50,340 nucleotides of DNA, from contig CAYTOF010000005.1 of assembly GCA_964439435.1 (NCBI GenBank), positions 1 to 50,340 on the forward strand, given 5' to 3'. Made by a program: the position numbers and the translations under genes. Shown here piece by piece: positions 23,521 to 31,970 of the stretch. The notes under the pieces were generated by a model. The model had not been told where the DNA came from and searched no databases. It saw only the letters and a program-made list of their open reading frames with translations. Source of the stretch: CAYTOF01 sp964439435. GTDB taxonomy: Bacteria > Bacillota > Clostridia > Oscillospirales > QAMX01. Every line of letters begins with the position of its first letter. Position 1 is the first letter of the stretch.

Positions 23521-25597
23521 TTGCGTCGGCTCCTCTTAAAATTGTTTTCATTATCTTTGTGCTGTAGATGTCAACCTTGACACCGCCTTGATTTTTCAGT
23601 GTAATGCGGAGTTCATTTTCGAAGTCAAAGGGCTTTTCCAAAAAGTTTTCTATAAGCCCTGCCTCATAAAAGGCGCGCAGGGCAATCAGGATTTCAAGCT
23701 CATCGCATTCACAACCGCGCATCTGCAGTTCCTTGAAAAGCAACGACGGACTGATGGTTTTACCGTGCTGCGTGGCAAGAAGCCTCCAAACGCTGCCAAG
23801 CATCTCTCTGTCTGCCGAACCCTCCAAAGACGCTCCCAAAACGGCTTTGTCTGACTTTTCGTCCGATTTGAGAAGTCTTTCTAAATCAGAGATGGCTCTT
23901 TTCCCTCTCAATGTCGGCTTCTTTGAGGGTTTGATGTCTTTGAGGGTAAGTTGTGCCGAATCCAAGCCTCTGAAGGTGTTGATTTCAAGTGTAAAGGCCA
24001 CATCCACACTGTCACGCGCGGAAAACTCGAACTCCGAGCTGCCTTTTCCAAAAAACATCCCTGTCAGAGGTCTCCCCCTTGAGGTCAGTATGAATTTTGT
24101 GTGTCTTCCGTTTGCTACGGAGATGATGTCTGCCACCGTGAGGTCTTTTATTGCAAATGCAGGCTCGGGATTTCCCTCCCCAAAGGGGCCCAGGCGCATC
24201 AGATCATCTATGTTTTCGCAATCCACCTGCAAAGGTGTGATCTCACCGTCCAACAGGAGTTTGTTTTCGAGCTCACATTCAAACGCCTCAGTGACACATG
24301 CTTGCAGCCTTTGGGCAAAGGTGTCATAGTGGTCGGCGGGCAACTTGACACCCGCTGCTTGCATGTGCCCCCCGCACTCTCCCAAACCCTCACAAGCGCG
24401 GGATATGGCCCGGTGTATGTTGCAGCCGGGCACACTGCGTGCGGAGCCTTTCAGCAGATCATCGTCCTGTGTGAAAAGTAAGGCAGGCAAATTGTATCGC
24501 TCTGCGAGTTTTGAGGCGACGATGCCAAGGACGCCGTGCTTCCAACCAAGCCCGCGCAATATGATCACGCTGTTGTCATCTGCATTTATATTTTGTTCTT
24601 GTATTATCGCTTCAGCTTGTTTTAGTATCTCGGCTTCATGGGTTTGCCTGGATTTGTTTAACTCTCCAAGCCTCTCCGCCAGGGCAGCTGCCTCTTTTTT
24701 GTCTCGGGCATATAGAAGTGCGAGCGCCTCCTCCGCGGAGGTCATGCGCCCTGCGGCGTTCAATCTGGGAGCCAGTCTGAAGGCTATGCCTGTGACATCG
24801 GCTTTGCCGTAATCCACAGAAGCTTTCAGTGCCAGCAGCCCTAAATTCTTTGTGTTTTTTAATACCTCAAGACCTCGAGAGACTAAAATTCTGTTTTCCC
24901 CGAGCACAGGCATGACATCCGCCACTGTGCCCAGAGCCACCATATCCCCATACTGTGAGAACAAGCCATCTGCATCTCCCTCTAGGGCACAGAGAAGCTT
25001 AAAAACAACCCCCACTCCCGCAAGCTCCTTATAGGGATAAGGGCAATCATGTCTTTTGGGGTTGATCACCGCGACTGCTTGGGGAAGGTTTTCACCGGCT
25101 TCATGGTGGTCTGTCACGATCACATCCATGCCCAACTCTTTTGCATATGCAATTTCGTCAATGGCCACTATGCCGCTATCAACGGTTATTATGAGGGTTG
25201 TACCGTCATTGGCAATACCCTCCAGGGCCTCGTTGTTCAGACCATAACCTTCGCTGTCTCGGCTGGGTATATAGTGCTTTGCGCTTATCCCCTTGGATTC
25301 GAGCCAGGATTTCAGTATGTAGATAGAGGTCAGACCGTCTACATCATAGTCTCCGTATATTGTGATTTTTTCTTTTTTATATATTGCCTCTGATATTCTC
25401 TCCCTTGCCCTCTCCATGTCGGCCATCAAAAAAGGACTGTGGAGATTTGCAAGCTCCGTTTCAAAAATCTCTTTCAAAGCAACTTCGCTCGTGATGTTCC
25501 TTGCTTCAAGCGCTGTTTTGAGCAGGGGACCGATGGAGTGTTTTTTTAAAAGAGCAGAGGAAATCTGTTTGTCTGCGTGCTCAATTTTCCATTGCAA
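23510..25597 (-). CDS. recJ: Single-stranded-DNA-specific exonuclease RecJ
   Basis: 695 residues. DHH phosphoesterase motifs are IYGDYDVDGLTS near 80, TVDSGI, VTDHHEAG near 165 and the DHHA1 glycine motif GECGGHMQAAG near 405. An OB-fold follows and then an extra C-terminal domain of about 130 residues of the type common in Firmicute RecJ. The enzyme degrades ssDNA 5' to 3' in recombination and mismatch repair. First gene of recJ-rel-dtd-MBL-hemZ. Confidence 0.96.
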   Translation of the reverse strand: MQWKIEHADKQISSALLKKHSIGPLLKTALEARNITSEVALKEIFETELANLHSPFLMADMERARERISEAIYKKEKITIYGDYDVDGLTSIYILKSWLESKGISAKHYIPSRDSEGYGLNNEALEGIANDGTTLIITVDSGIVAIDEIAYAKELGMDVIVTDHHEAGENLPQAVAVINPKRHDCPYPYKELAGVGVVFKLLCALEGDADGLFSQYGDMVALGTVADVMPVLGENRILVSRGLEVLKNTKNLGLLALKASVDYGKADVTGIAFRLAPRLNAAGRMTSAEEALALLYARDKKEAAALAERLGELNKSRQTHEAEILKQAEAIIQEQNINADDNSVIILRGLGWKHGVLGIVASKLAERYNLPALLFTQDDDLLKGSARSVPGCNIHRAISRACEGLGECGGHMQAAGVKLPADHYDTFAQRLQACVTEAFECELENKLLLDGEITPLQVDCENIDDLMRLGPFGEGNPEPAFAIKDLTVADIISVANGRHTKFILTSRGRPLTGMFFGKGSSEFEFSARDSVDVAFTLEINTFRGLDSAQLTLKDIKPSKKPTLRGKRAISDLERLLKSDEKSDKAVLGASLEGSADREMLGSVWRLLATQHGKTISPSLLFKELQMRGCECDELEILIALRAFYEAGLIENFLEKPFDFENELRITLKNQGGVKVDIYSTKIMKTILRGADAIGT

Positions 25598-25675
25598 TTG
25601 TTTTATTTACCCTTCGAGGTGATTTGCATCTCACCTTGTTTTAATATATTTCGCGTTCGCAAATTTGTTGTCTAT

Positions 25676-25704
25676 ATTATAACAGGGACACCCCTTGTTT
25701 TCAA
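25676..25704 (-). promoter_or_regulatory. SigA promoter of the recJ operon
   Basis: On the minus strand TTGAAA (25704-25699), 17 bp, TATAAT (25681-25676), about 70 nt before the recJ start, with a small hairpin (AGGTGA/TCACCT) in the leader. Confidence 0.75.
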
Positions 25705-25815
25705 CCCCTGCCATTTGCTCCATTTCTTCTTTTATATGCATATTGATTGGATATAGTTCAAAATACCATCGATTTGGCGTGTTTGAATTGCAAATATCGA
25801 ATCCATCAAGAATCA

Positions 25816-25844
25816 TTGACAGCAGTATTTCTGTGTGATAAAAT
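25816..25844 (+). promoter_or_regulatory. SigA promoter of the decarboxylase beta-subunit gene
   Basis: TTGACA (25816-25821), 17 bp, TAAAAT (25839-25844), 43 nt before the TTG start. Confidence 0.75.
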
Positions 25845-25887
25845 TACCTCGAATTGGCGCAAGCCACACTCAAGGGAGGGAAAGCTT

Positions 25888-27189
25888 TTGGAAGCAATAA
25901 CGGAGCTTTTTGAAGGTGTTTTTAATTTTCACTGGGAATACTTGTTTATGTATCTGATTGGCGGGCTTTTGATCTACTTTGCCATCGCCAAAGATTATGA
26001 GCCTGCGCTGCTTTTGCCCATCGGTTTCGGAGCGATTTTAGTAAATCTGCCCCTGGAAATCATCTGGTCAGATAATGGCAATGCAGGCCTTTTGCAAGTA
26101 CTTTACGATTTTGGCATCTCCAACGAGCTCTTCCCCTGCTTGATCTTCATAGGGATTGGGGCAATGACGGACTTTCGCCCCCTGTTTCACAGCCCGCGTA
26201 TGGCCTTTTTTGGAGCCGCGGCGCAGTTTGGCATCTTTTTCACCGTTGTTGCGGTTCTTGCCATCACAGTTTTGTTCCCTGCTCTCGGCTTTACATTCTT
26301 CGAAGCCTCCTCGATTGGTATAATCGGTGCGGCGGACGGGCCGACCTCTATCATCGTCGCCAACAAGCTTGCCCGTGAGCTCATCGGGCCGATAACCGTG
26401 GCGGCTTATTCCTATATGGCACTTGTCCCCATCATCCAACCCCCGGTTATCCGCGCTCTGACCACCCAAAAAGAGCGCAAAACCCGCATGGACTACAAGG
26501 ATGCTAAAACAGACAAGGTCGCCCTGATACTTTTTCCCATCCTCATCACCATCATCTCGGCCATCTTGGCTCCTATAAGCGCACCGCTGATAGGCATGTT
26601 GATGTTTGGCAACCTCATCAAGGAAGCAGGCGTTGTCGAAAGGCTAAACAAAGCTGCACAAAATGAGCTGACAAATGTTGTGACAATACTTCTTGGCATA
26701 ACCATAGGCGCGACGATGCGCTATACCGAATTTCTGCAGATAAAGACAATTGTCATACTGTCCCTTGGCCTCTTTGCCTTTATCTTTGACACCGCGGGAG
26801 GGGTTCTGTTTGCCAAGTTTTTGAACCTCTTCACCAAGAAAAAGATAAACCCGATGATAGGAGCGGCGGGTATTTCCGCATTCCCCATGTCCTCACGTGT
26901 TGTCCAAAAGATGGCAAAGGCCGAAGACCCTTTCAACTTTATCTTGATGCCCGCAGTCAGTGCAAACGTTTCCGGGCAAATCGGCTCCGTTATAGCAGGG
27001 GGTGTTGTCCTTTCCGTGGCCCCCGTGATCGCAAAAGAGCTCAACTTGCTCGGCGGTGGCGCGACGCAGGCTTTGGCATTAAAGGGTGGTATCCGGCTGA
27101 TGGGATATGGCCTTGCGGGTGTCTTTTTGGCCCTCGTGGTCATATACATCCTTTTGCGCGTGCTGAATGCGGTTTTCAAACCCAAGTAG
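25888..27189 (+). CDS. Na+-translocating decarboxylase beta subunit (OadB/GcdB/MmdB family)
   Basis: 433 residues from a TTG at 25888, placed 7 nt after GGGAGGG and downstream of a good promoter; the frame upstream overlaps that promoter. The protein is a multi-pass membrane subunit with the family motifs GIGAMTDFRPL, IGIIGAADGPTSI near 155, and GAAGISAFPMSSRVVQ near 355. In oxaloacetate, methylmalonyl-CoA or glutaconyl-CoA decarboxylases it couples decarboxylation of carboxybiotin to Na+ export. No alpha (carboxyltransferase), gamma/delta or biotin-carrier gene is nearby, so the substrate cannot be told and the subunit must be assembled from genes elsewhere. Confidence 0.93.
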   Translation: MEAITELFEGVFNFHWEYLFMYLIGGLLIYFAIAKDYEPALLLPIGFGAILVNLPLEIIWSDNGNAGLLQVLYDFGISNELFPCLIFIGIGAMTDFRPLFHSPRMAFFGAAAQFGIFFTVVAVLAITVLFPALGFTFFEASSIGIIGAADGPTSIIVANKLARELIGPITVAAYSYMALVPIIQPPVIRALTTQKERKTRMDYKDAKTDKVALILFPILITIISAILAPISAPLIGMLMFGNLIKEAGVVERLNKAAQNELTNVVTILLGITIGATMRYTEFLQIKTIVILSLGLFAFIFDTAGGVLFAKFLNLFTKKKINPMIGAAGISAFPMSSRVVQKMAKAEDPFNFILMPAVSANVSGQIGSVIAGGVVLSVAPVIAKELNLLGGGATQALALKGGIRLMGYGLAGVFLALVVIYILLRVLNAVFKPK

Positions 27190-27209
27190 ACTAAAAATAA
27201 AAAGCCTAT

Positions 27210-27247
27210 CTCCTCCGCTTCTCTGCTGAGCGGAGGAGGTTTTTTCT
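27210..27247 (+). terminator. Rho-independent terminator
   Basis: 10-bp stem CTCCTCCGCT (27210-27219) with AGCGGAGGAG (27229-27238), followed by GTTTTTTCT. It ends the decarboxylase transcript. Confidence 0.9.
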
Positions 27248-27297
27248 CGTGAGGATTTCCGTGCTCAGTATTTTTTGGGGTTTTTGCAAAATAGCTG

Positions 27298-27326
27298 TTG
27301 ACTTTAGTTTGTTAGTGTGGTAAAGT
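27298..27326 (+). promoter_or_regulatory. Promoter of the amino-acid ABC operon
   Basis: TTGACT (27298-27303), 17 bp, TAAAGT (27321-27326), about 33 nt before the GTG start of the binding protein. Confidence 0.65.
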
Positions 27327-27359
27327 ATCACAAGACTTAAAAATCGAAGGAGAATCTAA

Positions 27360-28169
27360 GTGAAAAAATTACTCGCATCTGTACTCATTGTCATTTTATG
27401 TGTGACAGCATTTGCCGCCTGTTCCTCTTCCTCAAAGCAGGACTGGGAATATATCGAAGGCAAAAAGGAAATGGTCATCGGCTATACACTCTTTGAACCG
27501 ATGAACTACAAAGACGAAAGCGGCGCTCTCGTGGGTTTTGACACAGAATTTGCCGAAGCTCTGTGCGCAGAGCTTGGTATTTCACCAAAATTTGTCATCA
27601 TTAACTGGGACACCAAAGAAGTCGAACTGAATGCAAAGAACATCGACTGTATCTGGAACGGATTCACCGTCAACGCTGAAAGAAAAGAGCTCGTGGATTT
27701 TTCAATGTCCTATCTCATCAACAAGCAAGTGGTTGTCATCAAAAAATCGAACGAAGACAAATACAAAACCGTTGAAGACATGAAGGGCGCTTCCTGTACT
27801 GCCGAAAAGAAATCCGCAGGTGAAGTCGCTATCCAAGAAGATGCCATCCTAAAAGAAAACAAATACACCCCTGCCGACAAGCAGACCGACGTTCTGCTCG
27901 AGATCAAGTCCGGAACAAGCGAACTTGGTGTCATCGACTTTGTCATGGCCAAGAGCATGATAGGCCCGGATACCGACTATGACGACCTCATGATTGTCAC
28001 AGGCGTTGAGCTCGCCCCCGAAGAGTATGCCATCGGCTTTAGGAAAGGCAGCCCCGAGACGCTCACAAAAATCAACGATACCATCAAAAAGCTGGCTCAA
28101 GCCGGTAAACTCTCAGCTCTTGCCGAAAAATACAATCTGACCGACGAGTTGGCAAGCGATCTGAAATAG
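27360..28169 (+). CDS. Polar amino-acid ABC transporter substrate-binding lipoprotein
   Basis: 269 residues starting at GTG after a GGAG site. The signal peptide ends in a lipobox (FAAC, Cys20). The mature part is a family 3 solute-binding protein: MVIGYTLFEPMNYKDESGAL, GFDTEFAEALCAELG, WNGFTVNAERKELVDFS and EYAIGFRKGSPE. In the family the Arg and Asp equivalents bind the amino-acid carboxylate and amine. The ligand is an amino acid, possibly polar or cystine-like; it cannot be fixed from sequence. Permease and ATPase genes follow. Confidence 0.95.
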   Translation: MKKLLASVLIVILCVTAFAACSSSSKQDWEYIEGKKEMVIGYTLFEPMNYKDESGALVGFDTEFAEALCAELGISPKFVIINWDTKEVELNAKNIDCIWNGFTVNAERKELVDFSMSYLINKQVVVIKKSNEDKYKTVEDMKGASCTAEKKSAGEVAIQEDAILKENKYTPADKQTDVLLEIKSGTSELGVIDFVMAKSMIGPDTDYDDLMIVTGVELAPEEYAIGFRKGSPETLTKINDTIKKLAQAGKLSALAEKYNLTDELASDLK

Positions 28170-28181
28170 CACAAACAATAC

Positions 28182-28219
28182 ATAGTCGCTGCCGGAAACG
28201 GCTTTTCGGCAGCGACTAT
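28182..28219 (+). repeat. Intercistronic hairpin after the binding-protein gene
   Basis: A perfect 13-bp stem (28182-28194 with 28207-28219) lies in the 70-bp gap before the permease and has no T run. Hairpins here often protect the upstream mRNA so that more binding protein than permease is made; that role is inferred. Confidence 0.75.
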
Positions 28220-28239
28220 CTGCATTTGAGGTCTGTTCC

Positions 28240-28887
28240 ATGACAAGATTTGTCCAGGTAAATTTTAATCTGTTAAACGGTTTTGGGGCCACTTGCTTGA
28301 TATTTGCACTGACACTCATCATGTCTATACCCTTGGGGCTTTTTATCTCCTTTGGATCCATGTCCGGTATCCACCCCATCCGTTGGCTCACCAAGACTTT
28401 TGTGTGGATTATTAGGGGCACGCCGCTCATGTTGCAGGTCATTGTGGTGTTTTATGTGCCCGGGCTTTTGTTTGACACGCCCTTTGAGTCCCGCATGGTC
28501 GCGGTGCTCATTGCCTTTGTCATAAATTATGCCGCCTATTTTTCAGAAATCTACCGAGGAGGCATAGAGAGCATACCCCAAGGCCAATATGAAGCCGGAC
28601 AAGTACTTGGCATGACCAAAACACAGGTGTTTTTTAAAGTTGTGCTCTTGCAGATTATAAAGCGCATACTGCCCGCCATGAGCAATGAGATTATCACCCT
28701 TGTCAAAGACACTTCCCTGGCAAGGGTCATCGCAGTGGGAGAGCTCATCCGAGCCGCCCAAGACTATGTCTCTATTGGGCTTATCTGGCCTTTGTTCTAT
28801 TCAGGGCTGTTCTATCTCATTTTCAACGGAATTCTCACCCTTATTTTTGGTTACACCGAAAAGAAACTGGAATATTTTAAAGGATAA
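28240..28887 (+). CDS. Amino-acid ABC transporter permease
   Basis: 215 residues, HisM/GlnP type, with about five membrane segments and a TM1 start (FNLLNGFGATCLIFALTLIM). The cytoplasmic EAA loop is EAGQVLGMTKTQVFFKVVL near 122. Acts as a homodimer, or with a partner not encoded here, in the inner membrane with the ATPase that starts 5 bp downstream. GAGG precedes the ATG. Confidence 0.95.
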   Translation: MTRFVQVNFNLLNGFGATCLIFALTLIMSIPLGLFISFGSMSGIHPIRWLTKTFVWIIRGTPLMLQVIVVFYVPGLLFDTPFESRMVAVLIAFVINYAAYFSEIYRGGIESIPQGQYEAGQVLGMTKTQVFFKVVLLQIIKRILPAMSNEIITLVKDTSLARVIAVGELIRAAQDYVSIGLIWPLFYSGLFYLIFNGILTLIFGYTEKKLEYFKG

Positions 28888-28892
28888 GATAT

Positions 28893-29678
28893 ATGGCTGT
28901 TCTTGAAGTGAAAAATCTTACAAAGTGTTATGGCAAAACCCCCGTCTTGAAAGGCATCTCTTTTTCTCAAGAAAAGGGTGAGATATTGTCTGTTATCGGC
29001 TCTTCGGGCAGCGGCAAGACAACACTTTTGCGCTGTATCAATTTTTTGGAACGGGCAGAACACGGGCAAATCCTCGTTGACGGAAATTATATTTTCGATG
29101 CCGACGCCAAAGAAGAGCTTTCTTCAGAGGAAAAGCGGAAAAACCAGCTCGCTTTGGGCCTTGTCTTTCAATCCTTTAATCTGTTTCCGCAATACAATGC
29201 CTTGGAAAATGTTTCGCTCGCGGTGAAACTGCTGGCTAAATCCTCCCCGGAGTACAAATCCGACAAGAAAGCCAAAAACAATCAGATAACAGAAAAAGCT
29301 ACGGCACTTTTGGACAGAGTCGGCCTTTCCGACAAGATGGAAAACTATCCTTGGCAACTCTCAGGCGGCCAACAACAGCGCGTCGCCATAGCCAGAGCGC
29401 TGGCTCTCAACCCCAAGATTCTCTGTTTTGATGAACCCACCTCAGCATTGGACCCGGAACTGACAGGGGAAGTGCTCTCCGTCATACGCGACTTGGCAAG
29501 TGAAAACATGACCATGGTCATTGTGACCCACGAAATGGCCTTTGCAAAAGATGTCTCCGACCGCATTATCTTCATGGATGATGGCTATATAGCCGAAGAA
29601 GGCCCCCCCGGTTCCCTTTTAACCTCACCAAAAACAGAAAGACTTCGCAGCTTTCTCGGCACAGTTCTCAACAGATAG
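28893..29678 (+). CDS. Amino-acid ABC transporter ATP-binding protein
   Basis: 261 residues with Walker A GSSGSGKTT at 36-44, signature LSGGQQQRVAIARAL near 153, Walker B ILCFDEPTSALDPE and the switch His in VTHEMAFAKD. It powers the uptake system formed with the two genes upstream. An insertion of about 25 residues (SSPEYKSDKKAKNNQ region) between Walker A and the signature is a little longer than in GlnQ. Confidence 0.96.
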   Translation: MAVLEVKNLTKCYGKTPVLKGISFSQEKGEILSVIGSSGSGKTTLLRCINFLERAEHGQILVDGNYIFDADAKEELSSEEKRKNQLALGLVFQSFNLFPQYNALENVSLAVKLLAKSSPEYKSDKKAKNNQITEKATALLDRVGLSDKMENYPWQLSGGQQQRVAIARALALNPKILCFDEPTSALDPELTGEVLSVIRDLASENMTMVIVTHEMAFAKDVSDRIIFMDDGYIAEEGPPGSLLTSPKTERLRSFLGTVLNR

Positions 29679-29782
29679 TTCCAAAACCCGAAAACCGTGC
29701 GTTTTTTTTGATATATTGATATACAGGATAAACCGAAACATTTTGTTTTGTTTACAAAATTTTTACACCCAAGGAGGAGACT

Positions 29783-31807
29783 GTGGAAAAACTCCGTGTG
29801 ACAGATATAGTCCCTGATGCAAATGCGTTGGATTTCTCTCTGTTGTCGCAAGGCGCAAAAATCGGCAGATTCCGTCTGCTTTGCAGCGACAATTCTGCCT
29901 TTCGCCTGCTCTCCGTCTCCGCAGATTCTAAAATTGTTCCCGGAGCTGCGCAGATTTTAGCGGCAGACCTCGGCGAAGACGTAGACAATACCGCTTTGCC
30001 TCTTGCTTTTAGCAAGAACAATGAATACATCGAAATACTTGGGGAAAAGTGCAAGGCAACACTGAGTCTTTGCCCTTTTTCTCTTTCATTTCAAAACACA
30101 AAAGGAAAGACTGTTGTCCATATAGACAATTTGTCCCAAGACGGACAGGGTATACAGATAGAGGGAACTTTAAATTCCGGAGAGAGGCTTTATGGTACCG
30201 GAGAGCGTTTCAATGCAATTGATCAACGCGGCAAGCTTGTCGACATGATGTCCATCGACATCTGGTGTGGTATTGAAGGCAACAGCTATGCACCTGTTCC
30301 CCTGGTGATAAGCTCCGGCGGATACGGCTTGTTTTTCAACAAGTTTCAGCGCTCTCTCTTTGATTTGGGTTGCTCTGATGAAAATCGTTGGAAAATTTCA
30401 TCCCAAGTAGAAATTGATCTGTATATTTTTATTAACGACCATCCAAAAGACACATTGCATGCCTATGCAAAGCTGACAGGATTCGCACCCAAACCCTTTT
30501 CATGGCAACTTGGTATTTTTGTTTCTCGTCACGGTCTTACCAAGGAACTGACCACCGTTGACGGTGTGATGGCTATGATTGCGGATATGGAGCGTCACCG
30601 TCTTCCTTGGGATGCGGTGGTGATGGAAGGTTGGCCCGTATATGACAAAAACTCCTATGATGATTTAAAGCTTCTTATGGAAAAACTGCATACCCTGGGC
30701 AAAAAGGCATTGGTTTGGGAGAGTTGCGGTCGTTATTATGTGAGGGACAAAAAAAACAATCCCCATGGCTATGAAGAATCTTATTCTGTTTCCACCCTCG
30801 AAACAGGTGAAGTGCTTCTTCCGGAAACCGACTCCTACAACCCTGCGGATTCTGCAAACCCCCGAAAAGTAGCTTTTTTAGACATCACCAACCCCGAAGC
30901 AAAAAAGTGGTGGTTTGACGGCATCTGGCACAATCTGGTCCATGAACTGGGCATTGACAGGGCGAAAATTGATTTCTGCGAGCAATTCCCCGAGCATATA
31001 CCTTTAAAGTTTCACGACCGTCGTTCTGAAAGCGGCGCCCATCATTGGTATCCGGTGATGTACAACACCCTTGCATATCGCAATTTCACCAAAAACGGCA
31101 AAGAAGGCGGTTCCTTTTCCAGGGGTGGCGGTATCGGAACTCAGCGATATCCCTTTATGTGGCTCGGAGATCAAAGAAGAGAATGGGTCTTTCTGTCCGC
31201 CATTTTAAAGGGCTTACTAAGCTGCTCTTTGTCCGGAATTCCCTTTATCACCCATGACCTATCTGCCTACCGTCCGGCAAGTGACGAAGAAGAAAATCCT
31301 GAGGAGAAGGTGTTCATCAGAGGCGCGCAAATGGGTGCTTTCACCCTCAATATGCAAACCCACGGCACAGTCACCAGGCCTTATGATTTTCCGCCGGAGA
31401 TAGTCGATATTTACCGAGCCTATTGTCAAATGCATCAGGCTCTGCGCCCTTATTTGTCAGAGCAATGCACTGATGCCTCTAATACGGGCAGCCCGGTGCT
31501 TCGCAATATGTTTTTCCATGACCCGACGGATGAATCCCTATTTGACCTGGAAAATCAATATTTGCTTGGCGATGGGTTTTTGGTGGCACCCATGTTGGAA
31601 GACGGCGCCAAACGAGACATCCATTTGCCCAAAGGAACTTGGCGTTGCCTGTTTTCCGGTAAAATTTATGATGGGAAGCAAGTGTTAAAAGACTTTTCCG
31701 TGCCATTCAAAAGGATACCTGTGTTTGTTTCCGGCGAATCCACTTCAGAAACCTTGCCGGATGTCGTTGCGGCATTGGCAAGAATTATACAAGAAAACCA
31801 TCTGTGA
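29783..31807 (+). CDS. Glycoside hydrolase family 31 alpha-glycosidase
   Basis: 674 residues from a GTG after GGAGGAG. An N-terminal beta-sandwich (about 1-230, with SGERLYGTGERFNAIDQRG) precedes the TIM barrel. The catalytic nucleophile is Asp397 in RAKIDFCEQF and the acid/base Asp463 in MWLGDQRREW. The C-terminal sandwich has GDGFLVAPMLEDGAKRDIHL. There is no signal peptide, so it acts inside the cell on imported alpha-linked sugars such as alpha-glucosides or alpha-xylosides; the subsite that decides specificity cannot be read with certainty. It is about 100 bp after an amino-acid transporter and does not clearly belong to it. An out-of-family sugar importer is not present nearby. Confidence 0.9.
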   Translation: MEKLRVTDIVPDANALDFSLLSQGAKIGRFRLLCSDNSAFRLLSVSADSKIVPGAAQILAADLGEDVDNTALPLAFSKNNEYIEILGEKCKATLSLCPFSLSFQNTKGKTVVHIDNLSQDGQGIQIEGTLNSGERLYGTGERFNAIDQRGKLVDMMSIDIWCGIEGNSYAPVPLVISSGGYGLFFNKFQRSLFDLGCSDENRWKISSQVEIDLYIFINDHPKDTLHAYAKLTGFAPKPFSWQLGIFVSRHGLTKELTTVDGVMAMIADMERHRLPWDAVVMEGWPVYDKNSYDDLKLLMEKLHTLGKKALVWESCGRYYVRDKKNNPHGYEESYSVSTLETGEVLLPETDSYNPADSANPRKVAFLDITNPEAKKWWFDGIWHNLVHELGIDRAKIDFCEQFPEHIPLKFHDRRSESGAHHWYPVMYNTLAYRNFTKNGKEGGSFSRGGGIGTQRYPFMWLGDQRREWVFLSAILKGLLSCSLSGIPFITHDLSAYRPASDEEENPEEKVFIRGAQMGAFTLNMQTHGTVTRPYDFPPEIVDIYRAYCQMHQALRPYLSEQCTDASNTGSPVLRNMFFHDPTDESLFDLENQYLLGDGFLVAPMLEDGAKRDIHLPKGTWRCLFSGKIYDGKQVLKDFSVPFKRIPVFVSGESTSETLPDVVAALARIIQENHL

Positions 31808-31830
31808 TATAAAATATATTCCTCCAAGCA

Positions 31831-31874
31831 CCAAAGGGCAAGCCTGATACAAATCGCTTGCCCTTTGGCATTTT
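31831..31874 (+). terminator. Terminator after the GH31 gene
   Basis: 13-bp perfect stem (31831-31843 with 31856-31868) followed by CATTTT, 24 nt after the stop. Confidence 0.8.
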
Positions 31875-31905
31875 GGGAAAGATATATGAGTTGCTTACCC
31901 TTTGC

Positions 31906-31934
31906 TTGAAAATTCTATACACCGGTGATATAAT
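31906..31934 (+). promoter_or_regulatory. SigA promoter of the pncB operon
   Basis: TTGAAA (31906-31911), exactly 17 bp, TATAAT (31929-31934), 36 nt before the pncB ATG. Confidence 0.85.
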
Positions 31935-31970
31935 GAGCTTGACTATAAGTTTAAAAATGAGGTTTTGGCA

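Noticed and set aside
21988..23580. 530-codon plus-strand frame opposite rel
   Set aside because: It is antisense to the Rel coding sequence and is open only because of the codon usage of rel; it has no ribosome site or family motif.
23733..24329. 198-codon plus-strand frame opposite recJ
   Set aside because: Low-complexity Ser-rich translation that mirrors the RecJ codons.
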